Part shown: piece by piece, positions 1-5,082 of the stretch
How the letters are laid out: each line of letters begins with the position of its first letter
Numbering within the stretch: the first letter of the stretch is position 1
Assembly (NCBI GenBank): GCA_023405705.1
Contig: JAEXXR010000431.1
Coordinates: 1 to 5,231, forward strand
Direction: 5' to 3'
DNA from: Actinomycetes bacterium
GTDB taxonomy: Bacteria; Actinomycetota; Thermoleophilia; Solirubrobacterales; Solirubrobacteraceae
Length of the DNA: 5,231 nucleotides
Notes under the pieces: model-generated
What the model saw: only the letters and a program-made list of their open reading frames with translations
What the model was told of the DNA's origin: nothing
The model's database searches: none
Program-made: the position numbers and the translations under genes

Positions 1-36
1 GGGGGGGGGGGGGGGGGCCCCCGCCGCCGGGGGGGG
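1..36. other. Poly-G/poly-C tract at window edge, likely sequence artefact
   Basis: The window opens with 17 G, then 5 C, a short GCC repeat and 8 more G at 29-36. Nothing else in the window resembles this, although the whole region is GC-rich. It lies inside the reading frame of the exported protein, where it encodes Pro and Gly runs. Such homopolymers at the end of a contig are commonly assembly or base-calling errors, so residues 30-40 of that protein should not be trusted. A genuine Pro/Gly linker after a signal peptide is possible but less likely. Confidence 0.6.
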
Positions 37-121
37 CCACGCCGACGCTGAGGGCGAGGGCCGCCGCGAGCGCGAGCGCCTTGCGGGACCTCGACAGCAC
101 TGCTCCTGCGTGAGCCTTCAT
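1..121 (-). CDS. N-terminus of an exported protein (partial, signal peptide)
   Basis: The ATG at 121-119 opens a 40-codon reading frame that runs off the window edge. It is too short and incomplete to identify a family. A strong ribosome binding site (GGAGGA, complement of 130-135) sits 8 nt upstream and supports the start. The protein begins with a basic region (K2, H4, R11, R13, K14) followed by a hydrophobic Ala/Leu stretch (about residues 15-29), a typical Sec signal peptide. Residues after A29 read PPGGGGPPPPP, which lies in a suspicious homopolymer tract. A lipoprotein cleavage site (A-C-G-G) would be expected about there, so the true product may be a lipoprotein such as an ABC-transporter substrate-binding protein; this is inference. 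It has its own promoter and an operator-like site shared with the crotonase genes at 2644 and 2723, so it probably serves the same pathway, perhaps in uptake. Confidence 0.7.
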   Translation of the reverse strand, partial: MKAHAGAVLSRSRKALALAAALALSVGVAPPGGGGPPPPP

Positions 122-181
122 CTCTTCTCTCCTCCGTGGGCCCGCGACCCGGGCCCCACCACTCGATGGCGTCTCCACACG

Positions 182-211
182 CCGTCTGGCTCGACCATAC
201 CAACCAGACGG
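182..211. repeat. 8-bp inverted repeat overlapping operator copy 1
   Basis: CCGTCTGG at 182-189 is the exact inverse complement of CCAGACGG at 204-211, with 14 bp between. The right arm is the core of operator copy 1. The left arm repeats that core near the predicted transcription start (about 187) but lacks the outer ATACC/GGTAT arms. It could be an auxiliary half-site for the same regulator or a hairpin at the very 5' end of the transcript. No T-tract follows on either strand, so it is not a convincing intrinsic terminator for the VOC operon. Confidence 0.4.
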
Positions 212-221
212 TATCTGTCAA
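194..221 (-). promoter_or_regulatory. Sigma-70-type promoter for the exported-protein gene
   Basis: On the minus strand a perfect TTGACA (-35, complement of 216-221) is followed after 16 bp by TATGGT (-10, complement of 194-199). Transcription would start near position 187, giving a leader of roughly 65 nt that contains the strong ribosome binding site at 130-135. The AT-rich character stands out in this GC-rich DNA. The operator-like palindrome at 197-214 fills the spacer and overlaps the -10, so a bound protein would block RNA polymerase. Confidence 0.6.
197..214 (-). promoter_or_regulatory. Operator-like near-palindrome, copy 1 (TetR-type)
   Basis: On the minus strand the site reads ATACCGTCTGGTTGGTAT. 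The outer arms ATACC and GGTAT are perfectly inverted, with a central 8 bp. It matches copy 2 at 2687-2704 in 17 of 18 positions. It sits in the spacer and -10 region of the promoter for the exported-protein gene. Size, symmetry and placement fit operators of TetR-family repressors, many of which respond to acyl-CoA or aromatic ligands. No regulator gene is in the window, so the binding protein is inferred. Confidence 0.65.
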
Positions 222-265
222 TGACCTGCGACCGGACCGGGCGCTCCCACCGGGCCGTCCTGCGT

Positions 266-625
266 TCAGGAGCCCTTCGGCTCGTACGCGACGAACACGT
301 TCCCGGCCGGGTCCTGGAAGCCGAGCGAACGCTCGTGCTCGGACTCGACCACGCCGCCCAGCAGCGGCGTCCCGGCGGCCTCCAGCCGCGCCGCGACCGC
401 CTCCAGGTCGGCGACCTTGATCCCGACCGCGACCTTCCCGCTGGCCGGCAGCTCGGCGTCGGCGGCGACCGCCAGCGTCGTCGAGCCGCCGTCTATCGCG
501 GCGTAGCGCTCGCCGTCCTGGAAGCGCAGCGGCAGGCCGAGCGTCTCCGTCAGGAAGGCGACCGTCTGCCCAACGTTCCCTGCGGGCAGCAGCACGTGCC
601 CGACCCGTCCGATCGGCTCGCTCAT
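266..625 (-). CDS. VOC-superfamily (glyoxalase/dioxygenase-fold) protein
   Basis: This 119-residue protein has the two beta-alpha-beta-beta-beta modules of the vicinal oxygen chelate fold. The first spans about residues 5-55 (GRVGHVLL..., FLTETLGLPLRF) and the second about 64-117 (VAVGIKVADLEAV, then GFQDPAGNVFVAYEPK). The ending DPAGN-hydrophobic-E is characteristic of the family. H10 and E115 sit where two metal ligands normally lie. The usual His at the start of the second module appears to be replaced (the stretch is KVAVGIKV), so metal binding and catalysis are uncertain. The ATG overlaps the stop of the upstream LLM gene as ATGA, and a near-perfect ribosome binding site precedes it, so the two are translationally coupled. 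It is the last gene of the operon. Family members include epimerases, lyases, dioxygenases and binding proteins; the specific function is unknown. Confidence 0.85.
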   Translation of the reverse strand: MSEPIGRVGHVLLPAGNVGQTVAFLTETLGLPLRFQDGERYAAIDGGSTTLAVAADAELPASGKVAVGIKVADLEAVAARLEAAGTPLLGGVVESEHERSLGFQDPAGNVFVAYEPKGS

Positions 626-1629
626 GCGGCCGTCACCTCCACGTCGACGTCCGCCCGCACCCGCGGCAGCACCTCGCGCGCGAAGCGCTCGAGGATCGCC
701 ATCGAGGTCTCGTGCGGGCAGCCGAGCCATTGGACGCGGAAGACGAAGTGGTTGAAGCCCGCGGCGGCGAAGTCCTCGATCTTCGCGACGACGTCGTCGG
801 CCGTGCCGAAGAAGAGCGCCTTCTCCTTCAGCTCGTCCCACAGCGTCTCGAAGTAGTCCATGCCGTACTGCACGTACTCGGCGTAGGCGGCCTTCGGGAA
901 GGTGTCCGCGAAGGCCATCGCCTCCTCGCGCGAGTCCGCGACGAAGAGGTCGCGGTGGAGCGGATAGGTCCGCCCCTCCGGCGCGTGGCCGGCCTCCCTC
1001 AGCGCCTCCTGGTGCGCCTGCAGGTTGCCGACCGCCCAGTTGCGCTTGACGTTGCCGGGCGCCAGCCAGGAATGGCCGAGGCGCGCGGCGCGCTCGATCC
1101 CCGCCGGCGAGTTGGCGCCGATCCACACCGGCACCGTGCCGTTGACCGGCAGCACCGAGCAGACCTGGTCGTCGAGCTGGAAGTGGTCGCCGTGGTGGGT
1201 GACGGACTCGCCCGTCCACAGCTGCTCCATCACGCTCAGCGACTCGACCATCCGTCTCGTCCGCTGCGATCTCTTCAGCCCGAACGACTGGAACTCGTCG
1301 TCGCGGTAGCCGGAGCCGATGCCGAGCACGAACCGCCCGCCCGACAGCTGGTCGATCGAGGCGATCTCCTCGGCCCAGTGGACCGGGTGGCCGAGCGGCA
1401 GGATCAGGATGCCGGTGCCGATCTGCATCTCGCCGCTGTGGTCGATCAGGCGCGCCATCAGCGACAGCGGCTGCAGCGTCTGCAGGCTGCCGAGGTAGTG
1501 ATGGATCCCGAAGACCGAGTCGAAGCCGAGGTCGCGCGCCGTCTGGGTCTGCTCGACCAGCTCGCCGATGCGCGGCGCCAGCGGCTCGCCCTTCGCGTAC
1601 TGGTGATCGAGCAGGACCCCGAAGCGCAT
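622..1629 (-). CDS. LLM-class flavin-dependent monooxygenase (copy 1)
   Basis: This 335-residue protein belongs to the bacterial luciferase-like (LLM) TIM-barrel family, which uses reduced FMN or coenzyme F420. Family blocks are clear: MRFGVLLDHQ at the N-terminus, QPLSLMARLI at 53-62, a long conserved block at 71-113 containing GTGIL, HPVHWAEE, DQLSGGR and GYRDDEF, and PVWIGANS at 167-174 followed by RAARLG. Length is normal. In this frame an upstream ATG at 1755 is also open, but it would add 42 Arg/Thr-rich residues lying within the crotonase gene. The start at 1629 fits the family and the paralogue at 4084-5079, and has a GGGAAGGG ribosome binding site about 8 nt upstream. The gene begins 4 nt after the crotonase stop and ends in an ATGA overlap with the VOC gene. 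A flavin reductase gene nearby favours an FMNH2-dependent monooxygenase, possibly a type II Baeyer-Villiger enzyme. An F420-dependent oxidoreductase remains possible. Confidence 0.9.
   Translation of the reverse strand: MRFGVLLDHQYAKGEPLAPRIGELVEQTQTARDLGFDSVFGIHHYLGSLQTLQPLSLMARLIDHSGEMQIGTGILILPLGHPVHWAEEIASIDQLSGGRFVLGIGSGYRDDEFQSFGLKRSQRTRRMVESLSVMEQLWTGESVTHHGDHFQLDDQVCSVLPVNGTVPVWIGANSPAGIERAARLGHSWLAPGNVKRNWAVGNLQAHQEALREAGHAPEGRTYPLHRDLFVADSREEAMAFADTFPKAAYAEYVQYGMDYFETLWDELKEKALFFGTADDVVAKIEDFAAAGFNHFVFRVQWLGCPHETSMAILERFAREVLPRVRADVDVEVTAA
633..640 (-). promoter_or_regulatory. Strong ribosome binding site of the VOC gene
   Basis: The minus strand reads GGAGGTGA, the ideal anti-16S complement, ending 7 nt before the ATG at 625. 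It lies inside the last codons of the LLM gene. It fixes the VOC start at 625 and indicates efficient initiation despite the ATGA overlap. Confidence 0.75.
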
Positions 1630-1633
1630 CGTC

Positions 1634-2644
1634 TCAGCCCTTCCCGTCGCCGTTGCCGTTCGTGGCGCCGTTCGCGTGCGCCTTGCTGCGCGCGTTGCTG
1701 AGACGGAAGTGGGGCGCGACCATGTTGTCGCGATCGGCGAGCGCCTGCGCGACACCCTTCTCCCGCCGCTCGCGCAGGAAGTTCCAGTCGTCGTCCTCGA
1801 AGACGACGTTGGTCGCCCAGCCGTGGCCGACCCAGCCGGTCATCGCGCCGAGGCCCTTGCCGCGCGCCTCCATCAGCAGCTGCATCATCGACTTGCCCAT
1901 CATCAGCGAGTCGAGCGGCATCACGGCGATCGCGTCGACGTAGTCGTCGACCCATCTCTCCAGCTCCTCGGGCTCGACGACCTTCGTCACGAGCCCGGCC
2001 TCCTCGCCCTCCTGCGCGCCGAGCGGGCGCATGGTGAGCATCAGGTCCTTCATCTTCGTCAGGCCGAGCTTCTCGATCCAGTGGTACATGTCCTGCGGAG
2101 CGGGACCGAGGTAGCGGAAGGCCGGATGCGTGAAGCGGGCGTCGGGCGTCGCGATCACGATGTCGGCCGACAGCGCGATCTGGAAGTGGCCGCCGTAGCA
2201 GTAGCCCTGGACCTGGCAGACGGTCGCCTTGAGGCACTCGACGATCGGGCGCGTGAAGGCGGAGGAGAGGACGTTGCGGTCCGGCAGGATCCGCTGGCGC
2301 TGCGCGGGGCGGCGGCGCGAGGCCTTGTCGGTGCCTCTCTTGTAGCCGATGTAGTGGCCCAGCTCGGCGGCGTCGGCGCCGGTGCCGAAGTGGTCGCCCT
2401 CGCCCTTGAAGACGATCACCTTGACGCGGTCGTCGGCCTCGGCCTCGCGGACGAGGTCGCCGACGCGCTCGAAGGCGGCGACGGGGATCGCGTTGAGCCG
2501 GTCGGGGCGGTCGAAGGTGATCGTGGCGACGGCGCGATCCGGGTCGACGGCGTACTTGACGTAGCCGGCGATCGTCGCCTCGTCGACCTCCATGTGGTCG
2601 GTGTCCCACTGCGCGGACAGCAGCTCGGCCTCGGTCTTCTTCAC
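1634..2644 (-). CDS. Crotonase-superfamily protein (divergent enoyl-CoA hydratase/isomerase)
   Basis: This is a 336-residue crotonase-fold protein, longer than the usual 255-290. It starts with GTG at 2644-2642, with GAGGAG (complement of 2655-2660) 10 nt upstream. An internal ATG at codon 18 has no ribosome binding site. The crotonase core runs from about residue 28 (AVATITFDRPDRLNAI at 38-53). The two oxyanion-hole regions are FGTGADAAEL (86-95) and VQGYCYGGHFQIALSAD (145-161). Aligning by eye to rat enoyl-CoA hydratase, Glu144 becomes Q155 and Glu164 becomes A175 (context FTHPAF), so ordinary hydration is unlikely. Other chemistry known in the superfamily (isomerisation, C-C hydrolysis, ring cleavage, decarboxylation) is more plausible. 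Residues 100-125 form a basic insertion. The C-terminus ends in an Asn/Gly/Ala-rich tail (about 316-336) that looks disordered. It is first in the operon with the LLM and VOC genes, divergent from the crotonase gene at 2723. Confidence 0.88.
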   Translation of the reverse strand: MKKTEAELLSAQWDTDHMEVDEATIAGYVKYAVDPDRAVATITFDRPDRLNAIPVAAFERVGDLVREAEADDRVKVIVFKGEGDHFGTGADAAELGHYIGYKRGTDKASRRRPAQRQRILPDRNVLSSAFTRPIVECLKATVCQVQGYCYGGHFQIALSADIVIATPDARFTHPAFRYLGPAPQDMYHWIEKLGLTKMKDLMLTMRPLGAQEGEEAGLVTKVVEPEELERWVDDYVDAIAVMPLDSLMMGKSMMQLLMEARGKGLGAMTGWVGHGWATNVVFEDDDWNFLRERREKGVAQALADRDNMVAPHFRLSNARSKAHANGATNGNGDGKG

Positions 2645-2681
2645 GCTCTCTCGTCTCCTCGGTCGGCGGTCGGCCCCGTGA

Positions 2682-2711
2682 TGGACATACCGTCTGGTCG
2701 GTATCTATACT
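2682..2711 (+). promoter_or_regulatory. Promoter of the plus-strand crotonase gene (near-leaderless)
   Basis: TGGACA (2682-2687, one mismatch from the -35 consensus) is followed after 18 bp by TATACT (2706-2711, one mismatch from the -10 consensus). Transcription would start near 2718, only about 5 nt before the ATG at 2723. There is no ribosome binding site before that ATG, which agrees with leaderless or near-leaderless translation. The operator-like palindrome occupies the spacer exactly. The minus-strand operon starting at 2644 must also be transcribed from this gap, but its own -10/-35 are not clear; TATGTC (complement of 2684-2689) is a weak candidate. Confidence 0.65.
2687..2704 (+). 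promoter_or_regulatory. Operator-like palindrome, copy 2 (TetR-type)
   Basis: The site ATACCGTCTGGTCGGTAT has perfect 6-bp inverted arms (ATACCG and CGGTAT) around a 6-bp centre. It differs from copy 1 at 197-214 by a single base and has the same orientation relative to its promoter. It lies between the -35 and -10 of the plus-strand crotonase gene and about 43 bp upstream of the GTG of the minus-strand operon. One bound repressor could therefore control both divergent units. The bound protein is inferred to be a TetR-family regulator. Confidence 0.7.
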
Positions 2712-2722
2712 CCCGAGCCACC

Positions 2723-3439
2723 ATGACTGTCAAGTCGGAGTTCCACGAGGGCGTCGTCACGCTCACGGTCGACCGCCCGGAGCGGCGCAACGCCTTCGAC
2801 GACGCGACCGCCGCCGCGCTGCACGACGCCCTGCGCGCGGCGACCGCCGACGCCGCCACGCGCGCGATCGTGATCGCCTCTGAGGGGCCGGTCTTCTGCG
2901 CCGGCTGGGACCTCGGCGAGATCGCCGCGATGCGCGCGGCCGGCGACCGCGCGGCCGTGCAGGCCTCCTTCGAGGCCAACCGCCGCCTGCTCGCCGACCT
3001 CGCCGCCGCGCCGCAGCCGACGATCGCCGCCGTCCAGGGCGGCGCGATGGGCTTCGGCCTCGGCCTGATCGCCCGCTGCGACCTCGCCGTCGCCGCCCGC
3101 GGCGCCGTGATCGCGCTGCCGGAGATCGCCCACGGCGTCGTCCCCGGGATCGTGATGCTCGACCTGCTCTCGACGCTCCCGCGCAAGGTCGCGCTCGACT
3201 GGCTGCTGAGCGGCGCGCCGGTGACGGCTTCGGACGCTTTGACCGCGGGCCTCTTCTCGCGCGTGGTCGACGACGCGGCGCTGGCCGAGGAGGTCAGCAG
3301 GCTGGCCGCGACGATCGCCGCGCACCAGCCGGGCGCGGTGCGCGAGACGAAGGCGCTCTACGGCGCGCTGGCCGCGGCGCCGCCGGAGGCCGCCGAGGCC
3401 GAGGCGGTCCGCCGCGCCGTCGACGCGCTGCTCGCCTGA
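2723..3439 (+). CDS. Crotonase-superfamily protein (enoyl-CoA hydratase/isomerase-like)
   Basis: This 238-residue protein is slightly short for the family. Its blocks are VVTLTVDRPERRNAFDD (11-27), the first oxyanion region FCAGWDLGEI (58-67), the second oxyanion region VQGGAMGFGLGLIARCD (104-120) and LPEIAHGVVPG (132-142). By alignment to rat enoyl-CoA hydratase, the Glu164 equivalent is kept (E134), but the Glu144 position is G114. One-acid enzymes of this fold include enoyl-CoA isomerases and some hydratases, so the exact reaction is open. It is clearly different from the neighbouring crotonase at 1634-2644, so the two are not a recent duplication. The start at 2723 is chosen because the only upstream in-frame ATG (2681) lies before the promoter -10 and would translate the operator. 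It is transcribed alone, divergent from the operon at 2644 and convergent with the flavin reductase operon. Confidence 0.88.
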   Translation: MTVKSEFHEGVVTLTVDRPERRNAFDDATAAALHDALRAATADAATRAIVIASEGPVFCAGWDLGEIAAMRAAGDRAAVQASFEANRRLLADLAAAPQPTIAAVQGGAMGFGLGLIARCDLAVAARGAVIALPEIAHGVVPGIVMLDLLSTLPRKVALDWLLSGAPVTASDALTAGLFSRVVDDAALAEEVSRLAATIAAHQPGAVRETKALYGALAAAPPEAAEAEAVRRAVDALLA

Positions 3440-3456
3440 CTCACCACCGCATGACA

Positions 3457-3491
3457 TGCGAGTTCGGGTCGCTGAGCAACCCGAACTCGCA
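3457..3491. terminator. Bidirectional hairpin between convergent genes
   Basis: TGCGAGTTCGGGT (3457-3469) and ACCCGAACTCGCA (3479-3491) are perfect 13-bp inverted arms around a 9-nt loop. Outside a 2-bp mismatch the helix can continue with ATGA (3451-3454) and TCAT (3494-3497). It lies midway in the 75-bp gap between the stop of the plus-strand crotonase gene and the stop of the minus-strand flavin reductase gene. No T-tract follows on either strand, which is common for hairpin terminators in high-GC actinobacteria. It probably stops transcription from both sides. Confidence 0.7.
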
Positions 3492-3514
3492 CCTCATCGG
3501 CGTGTGGGAGCCGC

Positions 3515-4087
3515 TCAGCGCACCGCGCGGTGGTAGCCGCCGCCGAAGAAGACGAGCGGCTCGTGCTCGTCGGCGACGGTGCCGTGCAGCGCGCGGCCGA
3601 CGACGACGACGTGGTCGCACAGCGGCCGCTCCTCCAGCACGTCGCAGATCACGGTCGCCACGCAGCCGTCGATCACCGGCACGCCGAAGCGGATCGCGTG
3701 CGGGACCGCCTCGAAGCGGGCGGCGGTCGACAGCGACCTGTCCGCGAAGGTGCGCGAGACGTCGGCCTGGCCGGCGGCGAGCACGTTGACGGCGAACCGC
3801 CCCGTCTGCCGCACGGCGGCGAGCGTGCGCGTCTGCTCGCCGAGGCAGACGATCAGCGTCGGCGGGTCGAGCGACAGCGAGCTGAGCGCGTTGAGCGTGC
3901 AGCCGTACGGCTCGCCGTCGTGGAGCGTCGTGACGAGGCTGACGCCGGTCGCCCAGCGGCCCATCAGCGTGCGGTGACCGGCGCCGTCGACCGGCGCCAT
4001 CGCGGTCGCACCCACGGCGGCCGCGCCGGCGGCGGAACTCCCGCCGGCCACTGCGCCGGCGCCCATCTTCTTCGCGTGCGGGTTCAT
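3515..4087 (-). CDS. Flavin reductase-like protein (FMN-binding split barrel)
   Basis: This 190-residue protein matches small flavin reductases that serve two-component monooxygenases by making free reduced FMN or FAD from NAD(P)H. The split-barrel domain covers about residues 38-190, with HRTLMGRWATGVSLVTT (38-54), GCTLNALSSLSLDPPTLIVCL (62-82), TGRFAVNVLA (95-104) and the closing VVVGRALHGTV and PLVFFGGGYH segments. Residues 1-37 are an unusual Ala/Gly-rich extension of low complexity. That start is nevertheless supported by GAGGAGG 7 nt upstream and by the ATGA overlap with the LLM gene. Translation from M30 would give a more usual length. It is coupled to the LLM gene before it, so that LLM enzyme is its most likely partner. 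It may also serve the LLM enzyme at 622-1629, which has no reductase gene in its own operon. Confidence 0.9.
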   Translation of the reverse strand: MNPHAKKMGAGAVAGGSSAAGAAAVGATAMAPVDGAGHRTLMGRWATGVSLVTTLHDGEPYGCTLNALSSLSLDPPTLIVCLGEQTRTLAAVRQTGRFAVNVLAAGQADVSRTFADRSLSTAARFEAVPHAIRFGVPVIDGCVATVICDVLEERPLCDHVVVVGRALHGTVADEHEPLVFFGGGYHRAVR

Positions 4088-5079
4088 CTGCCCGCCTCCT
4101 CTCGCAGCACGGGGATGACCTCCTCGGCGAACAGGCGCAGCGACGCGCGCGCCTGCTCCATCGGCATGCCGAGCCAGAAGGGCCGGAAGATCAGGTGGTC
4201 GAAGCCGAGCGCGCGGAAGCCGCGGATCCGCTCGATCAGGTCCTCCGGCGAGCCGAGCAGCAGCGTGTTGGCGACCAGCTCGTCGAAGCGGTCGCGCTGC
4301 CATCTCAGCGCCGGGTACTCGGCGTAGGTGTGGTACTCGCGGCGGGCGTGCGGCAGCGCCTCCTCGATCGCCTGCTCCGTCGTCGGCGCGCAGTACAGCT
4401 CGACGCCGATCGGCCGCTCCGCCGGCGTCCTGCCGTACTCGGCGAGCGCCTCGTCGTAGATGCCGACGTGCTTCTGCAGATAGCTTCTCGACGGCGAGTT
4501 GCCGGGCGCGTACCAGGCGTCGCCGAGGCGGGCGGCGCGCCGCACCGCCAGCCTCGCGCCGGCGCCGACCCAGATCGGCGGGCCGCCGGGGGTCAGCGGC
4601 GGGATGCCGATCCGCTGGTCTCTGAACGACCAGATCTCGCCGTCGAAGGAGACGCGCTCGCCGCTCCACAGCGAGCGGACGATCCGGATCCCCTCGTCGA
4701 GCCGTCTGAAGCGCTCCTCGACCGGGATCCCGAACGCCTCGAACTCGTGGTCGCGGTAGCCGGCGGCGACGCCGAGCACGACGCGCCCGCCCGACAGCTG
4801 GTCGAGCGTCGCGAACTCCTCGGCGACGTGGACCGGGTGGAAGAACGGCAGCAGCAGGATGCCGGTGCCGACCGTGATCCGCTCCGTGTGCTCGATCAGC
4901 TTCGCCATCATCGAGATCGGCTGCGGCGTCGCGAGGTTGGAGACGAAGTGGTTGATCACCCACGCCGAGTCGTAGCCGAGCTGCTCGGCGAGCTGGACCA
5001 GCTCGGTCAGCTCCTCGACGTGGCGGCGCAGGTCGTCCTCGAACGGCCACTGGTGCGAGGCCATGATCCCGAAGCGCAT
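4084..5079 (-). CDS. LLM-class flavin-dependent monooxygenase (copy 2)
   Basis: This 331-residue luciferase-like TIM-barrel protein is a paralogue of the one at 622-1629. By eye, 61 of the first 120 residues are identical with no gaps, and similarity falls in the C-terminal half. Shared blocks include MRFG, QPISMMAKLIEH (53-64), GTGILLLP, HPVHVAEE, DQLSGGR and GYRDHEF (71-113), and PPIWVGAG (167-174). H44 and H81 are conserved in both. The start has GGAGG 8 nt upstream, only 3 nt after the ligase stop. It ends in an ATGA overlap with the flavin reductase gene, which suggests a two-component FMNH2-dependent monooxygenase acting on a small ketone or other organic substrate. An F420-dependent enzyme cannot be excluded from sequence alone. 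The divergence from copy 1 suggests different substrates or steps rather than gene dosage. Confidence 0.92.
   Translation of the reverse strand: MRFGIMASHQWPFEDDLRRHVEELTELVQLAEQLGYDSAWVINHFVSNLATPQPISMMAKLIEHTERITVGTGILLLPFFHPVHVAEEFATLDQLSGGRVVLGVAAGYRDHEFEAFGIPVEERFRRLDEGIRIVRSLWSGERVSFDGEIWSFRDQRIGIPPLTPGGPPIWVGAGARLAVRRAARLGDAWYAPGNSPSRSYLQKHVGIYDEALAEYGRTPAERPIGVELYCAPTTEQAIEEALPHARREYHTYAEYPALRWQRDRFDELVANTLLLGSPEDLIERIRGFRALGFDHLIFRPFWLGMPMEQARASLRLFAEEVIPVLREEAGR
4095..4101 (-). promoter_or_regulatory. Ribosome binding site deciding the flavin reductase start
   Basis: The minus strand reads GAGGAGG, ending 7 nt before the ATG at 4087 and lying within the last codons of the LLM gene. 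It supports the long form of the reductase, including its Ala/Gly-rich N-terminus, over internal starts at codons 8, 30 or 42. Confidence 0.65.
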
Positions 5080-5082
5080 CGT

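Noticed and set aside
222..262. Possible terminator after the VOC gene
   Set aside because: GC-rich segments give only short imperfect pairings with no T-tract; not convincing.
712..1701. Long plus-strand reading frame opposite the LLM gene
   Set aside because: Antisense shadow typical of high-GC DNA: Arg/Val/Asp-rich, no family motifs, while the minus strand encodes a clear LLM protein.
1458..2609. Minus-strand alternative frame over the crotonase gene
   Set aside because: Arg-rich low-complexity translation with no domain; the correct frame at 1634-2644 has clear crotonase motifs.
1676..2722. Plus-strand extension of the crotonase frame upstream of 2723
   Set aside because: The open frame is antisense to the minus-strand crotonase and crosses the promoter and operator; family similarity starts only after the ATG at 2723.
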